Origin: SZUA-186 sp041552135
GTDB taxonomy: Bacteria > Pseudomonadota > Gammaproteobacteria > UBA9214
Assembly: GCA_041552135.1 (NCBI GenBank)
Contig: JBFELL010000107.1
Coordinates: forward strand, 1-9,637
Direction of reading: 5' to 3'
Length of the DNA: 9,637 nucleotides
Notes under the pieces: generated by a model
Seen by the model: only the letters and a program-made list of their open reading frames with translations
What the model was told of the DNA's origin: nothing
Databases searched by the model: none
In this document: positions 1 through 6,623 of the stretch, in pieces
Layout of the letters: each line of letters opens with the position of its first letter
How positions within the stretch are numbered: the first letter of the stretch is position 1
Position numbers and translations under genes: made by a program

Positions 1-1819
1 CATGATCTCGTTCGCGTTGAGCGAGCACTGGTGGCAGAACGACCTTGGCGATGCGTTTCGAGAGTGTATAGATTCTCCGCATCTGATCAACGAACGACAT
101 TTCCAGCCGCACCAGATTGAGGTAATCCGGGTCGTCTGCCGTGAGTCGGGTCGCCTTGCGCTGTAGCAGCTTCTCTGACTGTTCACGCAGGGTATCCTTC
201 ATCAATAACACCGACTCGGCCGCCCGCTGGTCTTTGTCACGGATTGCCTGTACGGCGAGTTCCACGGATTTGATCACGGAAGCGTGCAGCTCCCGCAACA
301 TTCTTCGGGTCTCGTCTCCCGGCGCGGATTTTATGTCGGCCGCCTTGTGGGCGAGCGAAACGATATCGGTCTCGATAATGTCTGCAAGGCTTTCCATATT
401 ATCTGTAGCCGTCATCAGTCCCTGGAATTCATGGCTCTCCTGCTCTGTCAGGGTTCCCGTGCGCAGCCTTCCCAGGTAATTGAGTATTTCCGCCTCCAGG
501 AGGTCGACTTCATCATCTCGACGGGCAATATCCTCGAGTCGCGCTACATCCCGGTCTCTCAGGGCTGGCACGACATCTTGCAGCATGCCGATAGTGATAT
601 CCCCAACCCGCCCGAGTTCCAGACGTACCTGCTGCAGCGCTATGGGGGGTGCGGCCAGCGCGGCTTCATCCAGAAACTCGGGTTCCACAATAATGCCAGC
701 CGGGGGAAGGCGCTCCGCTACCAGACGCTCGGCGAGTTTGGCAAACCAGCCGGTGAAACCGATAAACAACAGGGTGTTGATTACATTGAACAGCGTATTG
801 GCATTGGCGATCTGGCGCGGAACATCCGACGCTGCCCTGGCCACTCCGTCCAGCTCCGTGCTGGACGGGGATATCCAGACGGCCATGTCTACCAGCAGCC
901 AGATGAACGGAAGCCATATCAGGGTGCCCACAATGTTGAAAGCGACATGCACGACAGAGGCGCGCACGGCCTCCGTGGACTTGGCGCTGAGGACACCCAT
1001 CAGCGCGGTTGTCACGGCCGTGCCGATGTTGGCTCCGAGCGCCAGTGCGATACCCGCCGGCAGCGCCAGTAAACCCTCACTCGCCATCGCGATCGCGATG
1101 CCGACCGTGGCCGCGGAGGACTGCACGATTGCAGTGAACACGGCCCCGGCGACAATGCCCGCCAGCGGGCGTTCCATGCCTTCCAGAATTCCCAGGAAGG
1201 GCTCGTAGCTGCGCAGGGGGACCATCGCATCACTCATCAGACCCATGCCGTAGAACACCAGGCCGATGCCCATGATCATCATGCCGTAGTATTTCACCTT
1301 CTCCTGCCTGGCGGTGAACAGCATGAAAAAACCAATGGCGACCGGGCCGAGGGAATATGCCGACAGGTTGAAGGCCAGCAACTGTGCTGTCACAGTGCTG
1401 CCGATGTTGGCGCCCATGATCACCCCGACCGACTGGGCAAGGGTCATCATGCCGCCGCTGATGAAACCCACAACCAGTAATGTGGTTACTGTCGAGGAAT
1501 TGAGCACGCCCGTAACGAATGCGCCTGTCAGCGCCCCCTTGAAGCGGTTGGTTGTGAGCCTTGCCAGAACCGTCGCCAGTGTCTGGCCAGCGGCCTTTTT
1601 CATCCCTTCAGACAACATTTGCAGTCCGCCGAGAAAGAGGGCCAGTCCACCGAACAGGCCAAGGCACAACTGGAGCCAGTCCGGGGATTCTGCAGTGATG
1701 CCTGGTTGCACAGCGAAGGCAAAAAATGCAATCGACAGTAGCGCTGCTGTGAGACCCGTCCGAAAGAGATGGGAGTGGAGCAGTCGAGATGGTTTGTTTC
1801 CGGGGTACGGTAATCTCAT
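1..1819 (-). CDS. Na+/phosphate cotransporter, NptA/YjbB type with C-terminal PhoU-like region (3' end outside window)
   Basis: Predicted inner-membrane sodium-coupled phosphate transporter. About 606 residues are visible and the frame is still open at the left edge. Residues 20-43 form a hydrophobic stretch ending in GITA, either a signal sequence or a first membrane helix. Two inverted-repeat transport units follow: the first has VLNSSTVTT (about 105-113) and GVIMGANIGSTVT (about 132-144), the second has AIVQSSAATVG (about 230-240) and ALGANIGTAVTT (about 260-271). The paired QSS and GANIG motifs are the hallmark of the Na/Pi-II family. From about residue 390 on the protein is charged and helical, as in the PhoU-like tail of this family, with RRIYTLSKRIAK near the visible end, so only a few residues are probably missing. 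The ATG at 1819 is preceded by AGAGGA at a 5-nt spacing. The gene is divergent from metY. Substrate and direction of transport are inferred from family; some relatives are thought to act in phosphate export. Confidence 0.9.
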   Translation of the reverse strand, partial: MRLPYPGNKPSRLLHSHLFRTGLTAALLSIAFFAFAVQPGITAESPDWLQLCLGLFGGLALFLGGLQMLSEGMKKAAGQTLATVLARLTTNRFKGALTGAFVTGVLNSSTVTTLLVVGFISGGMMTLAQSVGVIMGANIGSTVTAQLLAFNLSAYSLGPVAIGFFMLFTARQEKVKYYGMMIMGIGLVFYGMGLMSDAMVPLRSYEPFLGILEGMERPLAGIVAGAVFTAIVQSSAATVGIAIAMASEGLLALPAGIALALGANIGTAVTTALMGVLSAKSTEAVRASVVHVAFNIVGTLIWLPFIWLLVDMAVWISPSSTELDGVARAASDVPRQIANANTLFNVINTLLFIGFTGWFAKLAERLVAERLPPAGIIVEPEFLDEAALAAPPIALQQVRLELGRVGDITIGMLQDVVPALRDRDVARLEDIARRDDEVDLLEAEILNYLGRLRTGTLTEQESHEFQGLMTATDNMESLADIIETDIVSLAHKAADIKSAPGDETRRMLRELHASVIKSVELAVQAIRDKDQRAAESVLLMKDTLREQSEKLLQRKATRLTADDPDYLNLVRLEMSFVDQMRRIYTLSKRIAKVVLPPVLAQRERDH

Positions 1820-1890
1820 CGGAATCCTCTCGCAAGACGCAGTGATGAATGACAGACGGGTATATCCTGTCCCTGGCGCATGTCGGTCAG

Positions 1891-1919
1891 AGAATAACGT
1901 TCAACCAGCAAGGTAACAA
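1891..1919 (-). promoter_or_regulatory. Candidate sigma70 promoter for the Na/Pi cotransporter
   Basis: On the minus strand, TTGTTA (plus positions 1914-1919) and TATTCT (1891-1896) are separated by 17 nt. Each hexamer matches the sigma70 consensus at 4 of 6 positions. Initiation would fall near 1884, giving a leader of about 65 nt before the ATG at 1819. The spacing and placement are good but the hexamers are imperfect. Confidence 0.4.
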
Positions 1920-1942
1920 GACGTATCGCTGGCAACTGCGCC

Positions 1943-1999
1943 GTGCGGAATGACATGCAGGCGCACTGCAAATGCGTTGTCGTGCGGAGTGGCATGTGT
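1943..1999. repeat. Imperfect direct repeat, 18 nt, 39-nt period
   Basis: GTGCGGAATGACATGCAG (1943-1960) and GTGCGGAGTGGCATGTGT (1982-1999) agree at 14 of 18 positions. They lie between the two divergent genes, upstream of the Na/Pi promoter candidate. They could be paired operator sites or chance similarity. Confidence 0.3.
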
Positions 2000-2056
2000 T
2001 TGCCCGAAGTCGGAAGTTCCCGGAGCAAGTGGCTTTATTGTCATGCCAGACGCGGA

Positions 2057-2107
2057 CTATCGACCCGGATGTGTTCCCGGGGCACTTCCTGCCAGATATG
2101 TCGATAG
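2057..2107. repeat. Inverted repeat with nested hairpin
   Basis: CTATCGAC (2057-2064) is the exact reverse complement of GTCGATAG (2100-2107). Inside it, 2071-2085 can fold as a small stem closed by GTG/CAC. It lies upstream of the metY promoter candidate, so it need not be in the metY mRNA. It could be a binding site or a minor structured transcript. Confidence 0.3.
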
Positions 2108-2211
2108 CGTTGTTCATCCGGCGAACAGACCTGCAAGCCGTGGCGTTTTGCGGGTAACCATCGGGCTGGATCCTGCCGGATTGATAATACGCCTGAATTT
2201 GGTTACCGTCG

Positions 2212-2241
2212 GCGACACCCGGCGTATTCTTCCTGTATATT
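2212..2241 (+). promoter_or_regulatory. Candidate sigma70 promoter for metY
   Basis: GCGACA (2212-2217) and TATATT (2236-2241) are spaced by 18 nt. They match the consensus hexamers at 4 of 6 and 5 of 6 positions. Initiation would fall near 2248, giving a leader of about 95 nt that contains the hairpin at 2260-2315. Confidence 0.35.
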
Positions 2242-2259
2242 TCAGGGCAACAGGTCTGG

Positions 2260-2315
2260 CAGGCAGGGCAGGGAACGTATGGGGCTTGCATGGCTGTTCA
2301 CTTCCCTGCTGCCTG
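2260..2315 (+). promoter_or_regulatory. Stem-loop in the metY leader
   Basis: CAGGCAG-GG-CAGGGAA (2260-2275) pairs with TTCCCTGCTGCCTG (2302-2315): 14 base pairs with a 2-nt GG bulge in the left arm and a 26-nt loop. The right arm ends 27 nt before the metY start. Immediately after it, GTCC (2316-2319) can pair with GGAC (2334-2337), which overlaps the Shine-Dalgarno AAGGA (2332-2336). The left arm is also G-rich (GG runs from 2253 to 2273), so a two-tetrad quadruplex is a possible alternative. No U-tract follows, so it is not a plain terminator; a translational or stability role is my inference. Confidence 0.45.
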
Positions 2316-2342
2316 GTCCGGATCATCCAAAAAGGACTGGTC

Positions 2343-3617
2343 ATGAAACTTGAATCTCTGGCGTTACATCATGGGTATGAATCTGAGGCGACTACAAGGG
2401 CTGCAGCAGTTCCCATCTATCAGACAACTTCCTATACATTTGATGACACACAGCATGGTGCAGACCTTTTCGATCTTAAAGTCCAGGGGAATATTTATAC
2501 CCGGATAATGAACCCGACCACGGATGTGCTCGAGCAGCGACTGGCGGCAATGGAAGGCGGCATAGGGGCACTGGCAGTCGCCTCCGGGATGGCGGCCATT
2601 ACCTATGCTGTTCAGTGTATTTGCGAGGTTGGTTCCAACATTGTCAGCACCAGTCAGTTATATGGCGGGACATACAATCTTTTTGCCCATACCCTGCCGA
2701 GGCAGGGCATCGAGGTCCGCATGGTTTCTGCCGACGATTTCGATGGATTCGAGAGGGCTATCGATGAGAACACGCGTGCCATATTCTGTGAATCCATTGG
2801 CAATCCTGCGGGTAATGTTGTGGATATCGGGAGACTGGCCGCGATGGCCCGCAAGCAGGGTGTGCCACTGATGGTGGATAACACAGTGGCAACCCCCTAC
2901 CTTTGCAGGCCTTTTGAGCTGGGCGCCGATATCGTTATCCATTCACTAACGAAATACATTGGCGGGCATGGTACGTCTATCGGCGGTATTATCATTGATT
3001 CCGGCAAGTTCGACTGGGTAGCCAATAAAGCAAGATTCCCGATGCTCAATGAGCCTGATCCTTCGTATCACGGCGTTATCTACACGGAGGCTCTCGGGCC
3101 GGCAGCCTACATCGGGCGTTGCCGCGTTGTTCCGCTCAGGAATACCGGTGCGGCAATCTCGCCACATAATTCCTTCCTGATCCTGCAAGGACTGGAAACC
3201 CTGGGACTCAGGATGGAAAGACACTGCGAAAATGCTGAAAAGCTGGCTGTCTATCTGGACGATCACGCCAAAGTGGACTGGGTCAATTATGCGGCCTTGC
3301 CGCACAGCCCGCATTACCGGACCTGTCAGAAGATTACCGGAGGCAAGGCCTCGGGTATATTGAGCTTTGGAATACATGGTGGTTCCGATGCCGGGGGGGA
3401 ATTCATTGATGCCCTGCAAATGATCCTGCGACTGGTGAATATCGGCGATGCAAAATCATTGGCCTGCCATCCGGCTTCAACGACTCACAGGCAATTGAAT
3501 GCTGATGAGCTGGCGGCCGCAGGCGTCAGCCCTGACCTTGTTCGGATATCGGTCGGTATCGAGAATATTGACGACATCATCGCTGATGTCAGCCAGGCCC
3601 TTGACAGGGTGTCATAA
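2343..3617 (+). CDS. metY: O-acetyl-L-homoserine sulfhydrylase (PLP-dependent)
   Basis: A cytoplasmic Cys/Met-metabolism PLP enzyme that condenses O-acetylhomoserine with sulfide to give homocysteine and acetate, the direct sulfhydrylation route to methionine. At 424 residues it has the usual MetY length. Visible landmarks are YTRIMNPT (52-59, with the Tyr and Arg that contact the cofactor phosphate of the neighbouring subunit), ASGMAA (80-85), SQLYGGTYN (104-112, the Tyr that stacks on the PLP ring), DNTVATPYLCRP (179-190, Asp to the pyridine nitrogen), SLTKYIGGHG (201-210, Lys204 forming the Schiff base) and CHPASTTH. The phrase KYIGGHGTSIGG and the long acyl-binding insert favour MetY over cystathionine synthase or methionine gamma-lyase. 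The ATG at 2343 has AAGGA six nt upstream. Codon use is clearly more AT-rich than in ybiT, which may reflect a different history. The gene stands alone and converges on the collar gene. Confidence 0.93.
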   Translation: MKLESLALHHGYESEATTRAAAVPIYQTTSYTFDDTQHGADLFDLKVQGNIYTRIMNPTTDVLEQRLAAMEGGIGALAVASGMAAITYAVQCICEVGSNIVSTSQLYGGTYNLFAHTLPRQGIEVRMVSADDFDGFERAIDENTRAIFCESIGNPAGNVVDIGRLAAMARKQGVPLMVDNTVATPYLCRPFELGADIVIHSLTKYIGGHGTSIGGIIIDSGKFDWVANKARFPMLNEPDPSYHGVIYTEALGPAAYIGRCRVVPLRNTGAAISPHNSFLILQGLETLGLRMERHCENAEKLAVYLDDHAKVDWVNYAALPHSPHYRTCQKITGGKASGILSFGIHGGSDAGGEFIDALQMILRLVNIGDAKSLACHPASTTHRQLNADELAAAGVSPDLVRISVGIENIDDIIADVSQALDRVS

Positions 3618-3630
3618 GGCGTGTCGAAAG

Positions 3631-3683
3631 GGTGCCGGAGCACATTGACTGCCTGCATCAGGAAAAAAATCTGCTCCGACACC
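3631..3683. repeat. 12-bp inverted repeat downstream of metY
   Basis: GGTGCCGGAGCA (3631-3642) and TGCTCCGACACC (3672-3683) pair over 12 positions with one C-A mismatch. The 29-nt loop contains a small CCTG/CAGG stem and a run of seven A (3663-3669). It starts 13 nt after the metY stop. The A-run reads as a T-run on the minus strand but sits inside the loop, so this is not a canonical intrinsic terminator. It may still act as an mRNA 3' end structure for metY. Confidence 0.45.
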
Positions 3684-3694
3684 TTCCCCCCTAT

Positions 3695-3719
3695 TCTCCT
3701 TTCAGTCCTGAAGGGGAGA
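3695..3719. terminator. Possible stem-loop between convergent genes
   Basis: Positions 3695-3704 pair with 3709-3719 (TTCA/TGAA extended by a T-G wobble and CC/GG, then TCT/AGA across a one-base bulge), about 10 bp with a 4-nt loop. There is no T-tract on either side. Its place between two converging stop codons suggests a transcription end, but the sequence evidence is modest. A smaller hairpin, GTGCA-AGCG-TGCAC (3826-3839), lies 25 nt past the stop of the collar gene. Confidence 0.3.
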
Positions 3720-3863
3720 TGGCATTGTCCGGGACAGTGCTGATACTGACAGAACCTGGTTTGCAGCATGACCATGGCGCCGGTTACAGCGTTTCGCCCG
3801 GCTTGCGGGTTGCGGTGCAGAGGGGGTGCAAGCGTGCACGGCGGCGGTTTCTGGATGGCCTGA

Positions 3864-4373
3864 CTAGAGCTTTATGATAAAGGCGATCTTGTAATAGGGC
3901 GGCAGGTTCGATACGGAATCCTGTATGACAGCCGCCGGGCCTGATTTGAAGGGTCGCAGGTCGAATGTTTGCCCGGGCAGCATGTAGTAACGGCTGCGTG
4001 TGCCTGTGCCAGCATAACCGGAATAGCCGGAGAACGGACGCAGACGCGTGGCAGGCGGGTCGATCTGGTGGCTGTGGTCCCGGGGCCGGTGCTGATGGCT
4101 GCGCGAGCCGCCGGTGCTGCCCAGATATGCGGCGGTGTCTGCACCGAGGACAAAGCGGTTGCTCAGGTCAGGCGTGCCGTTCTGGCCGTCGCAAAGCGCC
4201 CATCCGTCAGGGATCGCATCGAGTTGACCACTCCACATGACGATAACACCGGCTGGCAGGCCGGTTTCCGGTGCCGGCGTACCGCCCGTTGCCGGTGACT
4301 GATCCACCGCCGGTGTGCCCAGGGGTAGTAGTGCGAATGTTGTCATGACTGCGACTGCATGGATCGATTTCAT
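3864..4373 (-). CDS. Exported phage tail-collar domain protein
   Basis: A 169-residue protein with a tail-collar (microcystin-dependent protein-like) domain. Residues 1-22 look like a signal peptide (MKSIHAV, a hydrophobic stretch, then GTPA before VDQ). A Pro/Thr/Gly-rich linker follows, then the collar motif at about 40-77: PAGVIVMWSGQ, IPDGWALCDGQNGTPDL and RFVLG. A histidine-rich strip, SHQHRPRDHSHQ, lies at 92-103, and the protein ends in LPPYYKIAFIIKL, the typical end of this family. In phages such domains sit on tail fibres and often bind metal through the histidines. I chose the ATG at 4373 because AGGA precedes it by 4 nt and it exposes the signal peptide; the frame stays open up to an ATG at 4502, which would bury that signal. 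No phage genes are nearby. The function of the free, exported form is unknown. Confidence 0.75.
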   Translation of the reverse strand: MKSIHAVAVMTTFALLPLGTPAVDQSPATGGTPAPETGLPAGVIVMWSGQLDAIPDGWALCDGQNGTPDLSNRFVLGADTAAYLGSTGGSRSHQHRPRDHSHQIDPPATRLRPFSGYSGYAGTGTRSRYYMLPGQTFDLRPFKSGPAAVIQDSVSNLPPYYKIAFIIKL

Positions 4374-4556
4374 GGTTTCCTGCCTCCGGTCTGCCGAAAA
4401 GCCTGCTGCATCCCCGTCAGTACAGGAAAACTCCCCTGACAGACTGGCCGGCGCCTCGATGCCGTGCAGGCAAAGGGGGAGTATCGCATTGGGTTTTGCC
4501 ATAGATCATGCGCCAAAACCGCTCTTCATGCGAAGAAGAATGCAACGACCGGCATA

Positions 4557-5840
4557 TCAGACGTCGCGCTCCCGGGGATTGTAGACCCTGCAGCGGGACA
4601 GGCGCCGTTCGATTTCGTCCTCGACCATCCGGTAGTTTTCGCTGTCAGGATCCCGGTAGCGATGTTTGAATTCCAGTTCCATGATGCCCTCCGGAAGGTC
4701 ATCGATGGCAGGCATGAAATCGGATTCCGACAGTGAACCGCTCATACGCTGTTGCAGCACTCTGGCCTGCCGGTCCGTGCCCGTTGCCATTTCGGCCAGG
4801 CGGATGCCGGCGCGGTCGGCCAGCAGGTCGGGAAAGCTGAAGCCGGTACCCCCGCGCGAGTCGTCGAGTTCCTTGAATAGCCCCATTGCGCCGGCAAGGC
4901 CGCTGCCGGCGGAAACCGTCAATGCCGCGGAGACCAGGTAGTGCTGTGCCAGGTCATGGCGCCCCAGCACGCGAGGGTACAGTCTTCTGCCATGCGCCTC
5001 ATGGGGCACATCAATAAACCGGCTGATGTTCACGCCAAGGACGTGCAGGGTCAGGGTCAGCAACAGGGCGCGGTTTTCAGCCTGCGGTTCGCCGTGCCTG
5101 GCGCTACGCGCGGCGGCAAGCTGAAACAGTGGTGGTAATACCTCGGCCAGGGAAACGCGGCGTGATGAAGACCGGTCTGCGATGTGCGCCAGTTCCTCGT
5201 GATAGGCGAGCATCCGGCGGCTGTCCGCTTCCGGGAACAGGAACCCCTTGCCGTGCTGTCGCAGCTGTTTGACCAGCAGCGGATCCAGCTGATAGACAAC
5301 CACGAGGCGATCATCATGGAAACGGTAGCTGCTGATGGCCCCGGCTGCCGTGCGGTATTCATCGGAGCGCGCCAGCATGGCCCGGTGAACCTTCAGCAGT
5401 AACGGCTCAAGCAACCAGCCAGGTACGGCCAGACTGCCCAGCGCGAGTCGCTCGATATGGATCCTGCCATCGGCATCCGTTACCTCGGCGCTGATGTTCA
5501 GATAGTCGCCCAGCGGGTTGTCAGGGAGTTTCACTGTCAGCCTGGCCTGCATGCCATCAGGCTGCAGGTCCACCCGGCCATGGGTGCCGGGGGTATGGGG
5601 AGCGGCATACTCAAGCAGCAGATTGACATCGCGTTCTGTCAGCGACAGGGTGCGTAGCTCCTGTTTTTCCAGTTGCCTCGGGTCATGCTGCCTGAGCAGC
5701 TGTTTGATTCGTTCGATGTCCTGGTGGCTGAGCCGCTTTGCAGGTTCGACCAGGGGCGCAGATTCGATGCCGGCGAGTGCCACCAGCAGCAGGATGGCGA
5801 GCAATGACACAATGAGCAGTGCCAGCAGGGCCCTGATCAT
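4557..5840 (-). CDS. Uncharacterised membrane-anchored protein with a YfiM-like (DUF2279-like) C-terminal motif
   Basis: I do not recognise a named function. With the start at 5840 the protein has 427 residues: one strong hydrophobic helix (about 4-24) acting as an uncleaved anchor or signal, then a periplasmic-looking region. Visible blocks include LSHQDIERIKQLLRQHDPR (37-55), LTERDVNLLLEY (67-78), and at 295-345 an AQHYLVSAALT segment followed by KELDDSRGGTGFSFPDLLADRAG. That last pattern resembles the YfiM lipoprotein family (AQHF, KEL-DSR, G-G-S-DL--D-AG) as I remember it. The frame is open up to an ATG at 5981, with another at 5909. The extra 47 residues are Arg/Pro-rich and would overlap the antiporter remnant, so I prefer 5840, although no clear Shine-Dalgarno precedes it; 5981 has a weak GGTGA. 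The collar gene lies 183 nt downstream on the same strand. Confidence 0.7.
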   Translation of the reverse strand: MIRALLALLIVSLLAILLLVALAGIESAPLVEPAKRLSHQDIERIKQLLRQHDPRQLEKQELRTLSLTERDVNLLLEYAAPHTPGTHGRVDLQPDGMQARLTVKLPDNPLGDYLNISAEVTDADGRIHIERLALGSLAVPGWLLEPLLLKVHRAMLARSDEYRTAAGAISSYRFHDDRLVVVYQLDPLLVKQLRQHGKGFLFPEADSRRMLAYHEELAHIADRSSSRRVSLAEVLPPLFQLAAARSARHGEPQAENRALLLTLTLHVLGVNISRFIDVPHEAHGRRLYPRVLGRHDLAQHYLVSAALTVSAGSGLAGAMGLFKELDDSRGGTGFSFPDLLADRAGIRLAEMATGTDRQARVLQQRMSGSLSESDFMPAIDDLPEGIMELEFKHRYRDPDSENYRMVEDEIERRLSRCRVYNPRERDV

Positions 5841-5949
5841 GAGGCAGGCAAGGTGTCGTCGCGTGGCAGTCCCCGGCGCTCTCCGGGTCGTGCCCGCTGG
5901 GCGGGGCATCGCCCGGTTGCCGCGCCCGGGGCTGTATTCGCTCCCCGGT

Positions 5950-6285
5950 TCACGGACGGGCTTCCTGGCGGGACCGGGCATGTTTCACCAGCGGGCCGAT
6001 GCTGAGCCCCTGCGCCACGATGGAGAATATGACCACGATACAGGTGACGGTCACGAGTGCATCACGTACCTCGCCTGTCGGAAGGGACAGGGCCAGGGCC
6101 ACCGGGATCCCGCCGCGCAGGCCGCCCCAGGTGAGGATCGTGACCACCATCGGGCTGAAACTGCGGTAACGCCGCATGATGCCAATCGGGATGCCCACCG
6201 ACACCAGCCGGGCGAACAGGGCGATCGGGATCGCCAGGATATGGAACAGGTTCATGTGCTGCGCGACCTCGATGACGACGACCGG
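5950..6285 (-). pseudogene. CPA1-type Na+/H+ antiporter remnant, C-terminal third only
   Basis: The translation from about 6285 down to the stop at 5950 gives some 110 residues that match the end of NhaP/CPA1 antiporters: helices around FHILAIPIALFARLVSVGIP, the signature TILTWGGLRGGIPVALALSLP, then VTCIVVIFSIVAQGLSIGPL. Full-length members have about 400 or more residues. Upstream, the recognisable match fades near 6285, there is an in-frame stop at 6316-6318, and I find no continuation in any minus-strand frame up to ybiT. The only ATG inside the match (6255) has no ribosome binding site nearby. It is therefore a 5'-truncated remnant, probably not functional. Repeat fragments begin within about 25-40 nt of the break. 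Confidence 0.75.
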
Positions 6286-6623
6286 TACACAGTGTGCGGG
6301 GATCGATTGCCCGCATCAAGCTGCCGGATTACGGCCTTCGGCATGGATTGTTGGCACGCTTCGCTTTGCCCAAGCTGCCGGGTGTTCCGCGCATGGTATC
6401 GGTTGCACGGTACCGGGCTGTTGGGCTGCCTGTCACCGCCACCGGGATCACCTGTTCGGCTCGCAGGCCCGGGGCGAATATGCGAGAATGCGCGCCACGC
6501 CCGATCCGTCCCCCTTGCTGTACGCGCATGCCGTGTCCGGTCCTGGTACGGTTCGCCAGGCACCCGGTCCGCAGGTTACAGCCCCGCGCATTCGTTTAAC
6601 CCCCTGATTATGGAAGAAACCTC
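6256..6623. other. Non-coding stretch upstream of ybiT
   Basis: No convincing gene on either strand apart from the first 30 nt of the antiporter remnant. Positions 6310-6385 contain degenerate repeat fragments. The remaining 240 nt before ybiT are GC-rich with no clear hairpin. I could not find a well-spaced pair of promoter hexamers for ybiT, although AT-richer sequence (6590-6611) lies just before its start. Confidence 0.6.
6317..6381. repeat. Degenerate REP-like repeat fragments
   Basis: CGGATTACGGCCTTCGGC (6325-6342) is identical over 18 nt to the left part of the palindrome at 8273-8300, but its right arm is lost. Next to it, TTGGCA (6351-6356) and TGCCCAA (6367-6373) form a second imperfect palindrome around CGCTTCGCT, a pattern I associate with dispersed repeats of beta- and gammaproteobacteria. 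CAAGCTGCCGG occurs twice, at 6317-6327 and 6371-6381. The cluster abuts the antiporter remnant. Confidence 0.5.

Larger units (their letters stand above)
1820..2342. other. Divergent intergenic region between the Na/Pi transporter and metY
   Basis: This 523-nt stretch separates two divergent genes. The frame of metY stays open upstream to 1950, but that extension (131 residues) has no recognisable domain and lacks the strong ribosome binding site seen at 2343, so I treat it as non-coding. It holds one promoter candidate in each direction, an imperfect direct repeat (1943-1999), an 8-bp inverted repeat (2057-2107) and a strong leader hairpin (2260-2315). I see no known riboswitch signature and no convincing tandem MetJ box. 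Confidence 0.6.

Noticed and set aside
141..1208. Several plus-strand frames of 100-260 codons opposite the Na/Pi transporter.
   Set aside because: They are antisense to a well-supported transporter with paired QSS and GANIG motifs and contain nothing recognisable.
1849..1855. CTGTCAT on the minus strand, equal to one half of a Pho box, before the phosphate transporter.
   Set aside because: The second half-site at the required 11-nt period is absent, and it lies downstream of the predicted transcription start.
1918..1925. AAGACGTA, resembling a MetJ box (AGACGTCT), in the metY upstream region.
   Set aside because: A single degenerate box; MetJ needs at least two tandem copies, and it lies over 400 nt from metY next to the opposite promoter.
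1950..2342. Long in-frame N-terminal extension of metY, open for 131 codons upstream of 2343.
   Set aside because: The extension has no recognisable domain, normal MetY proteins start at the position of 2343, and only 2343 has a strong AAGGA ribosome binding site at good spacing.
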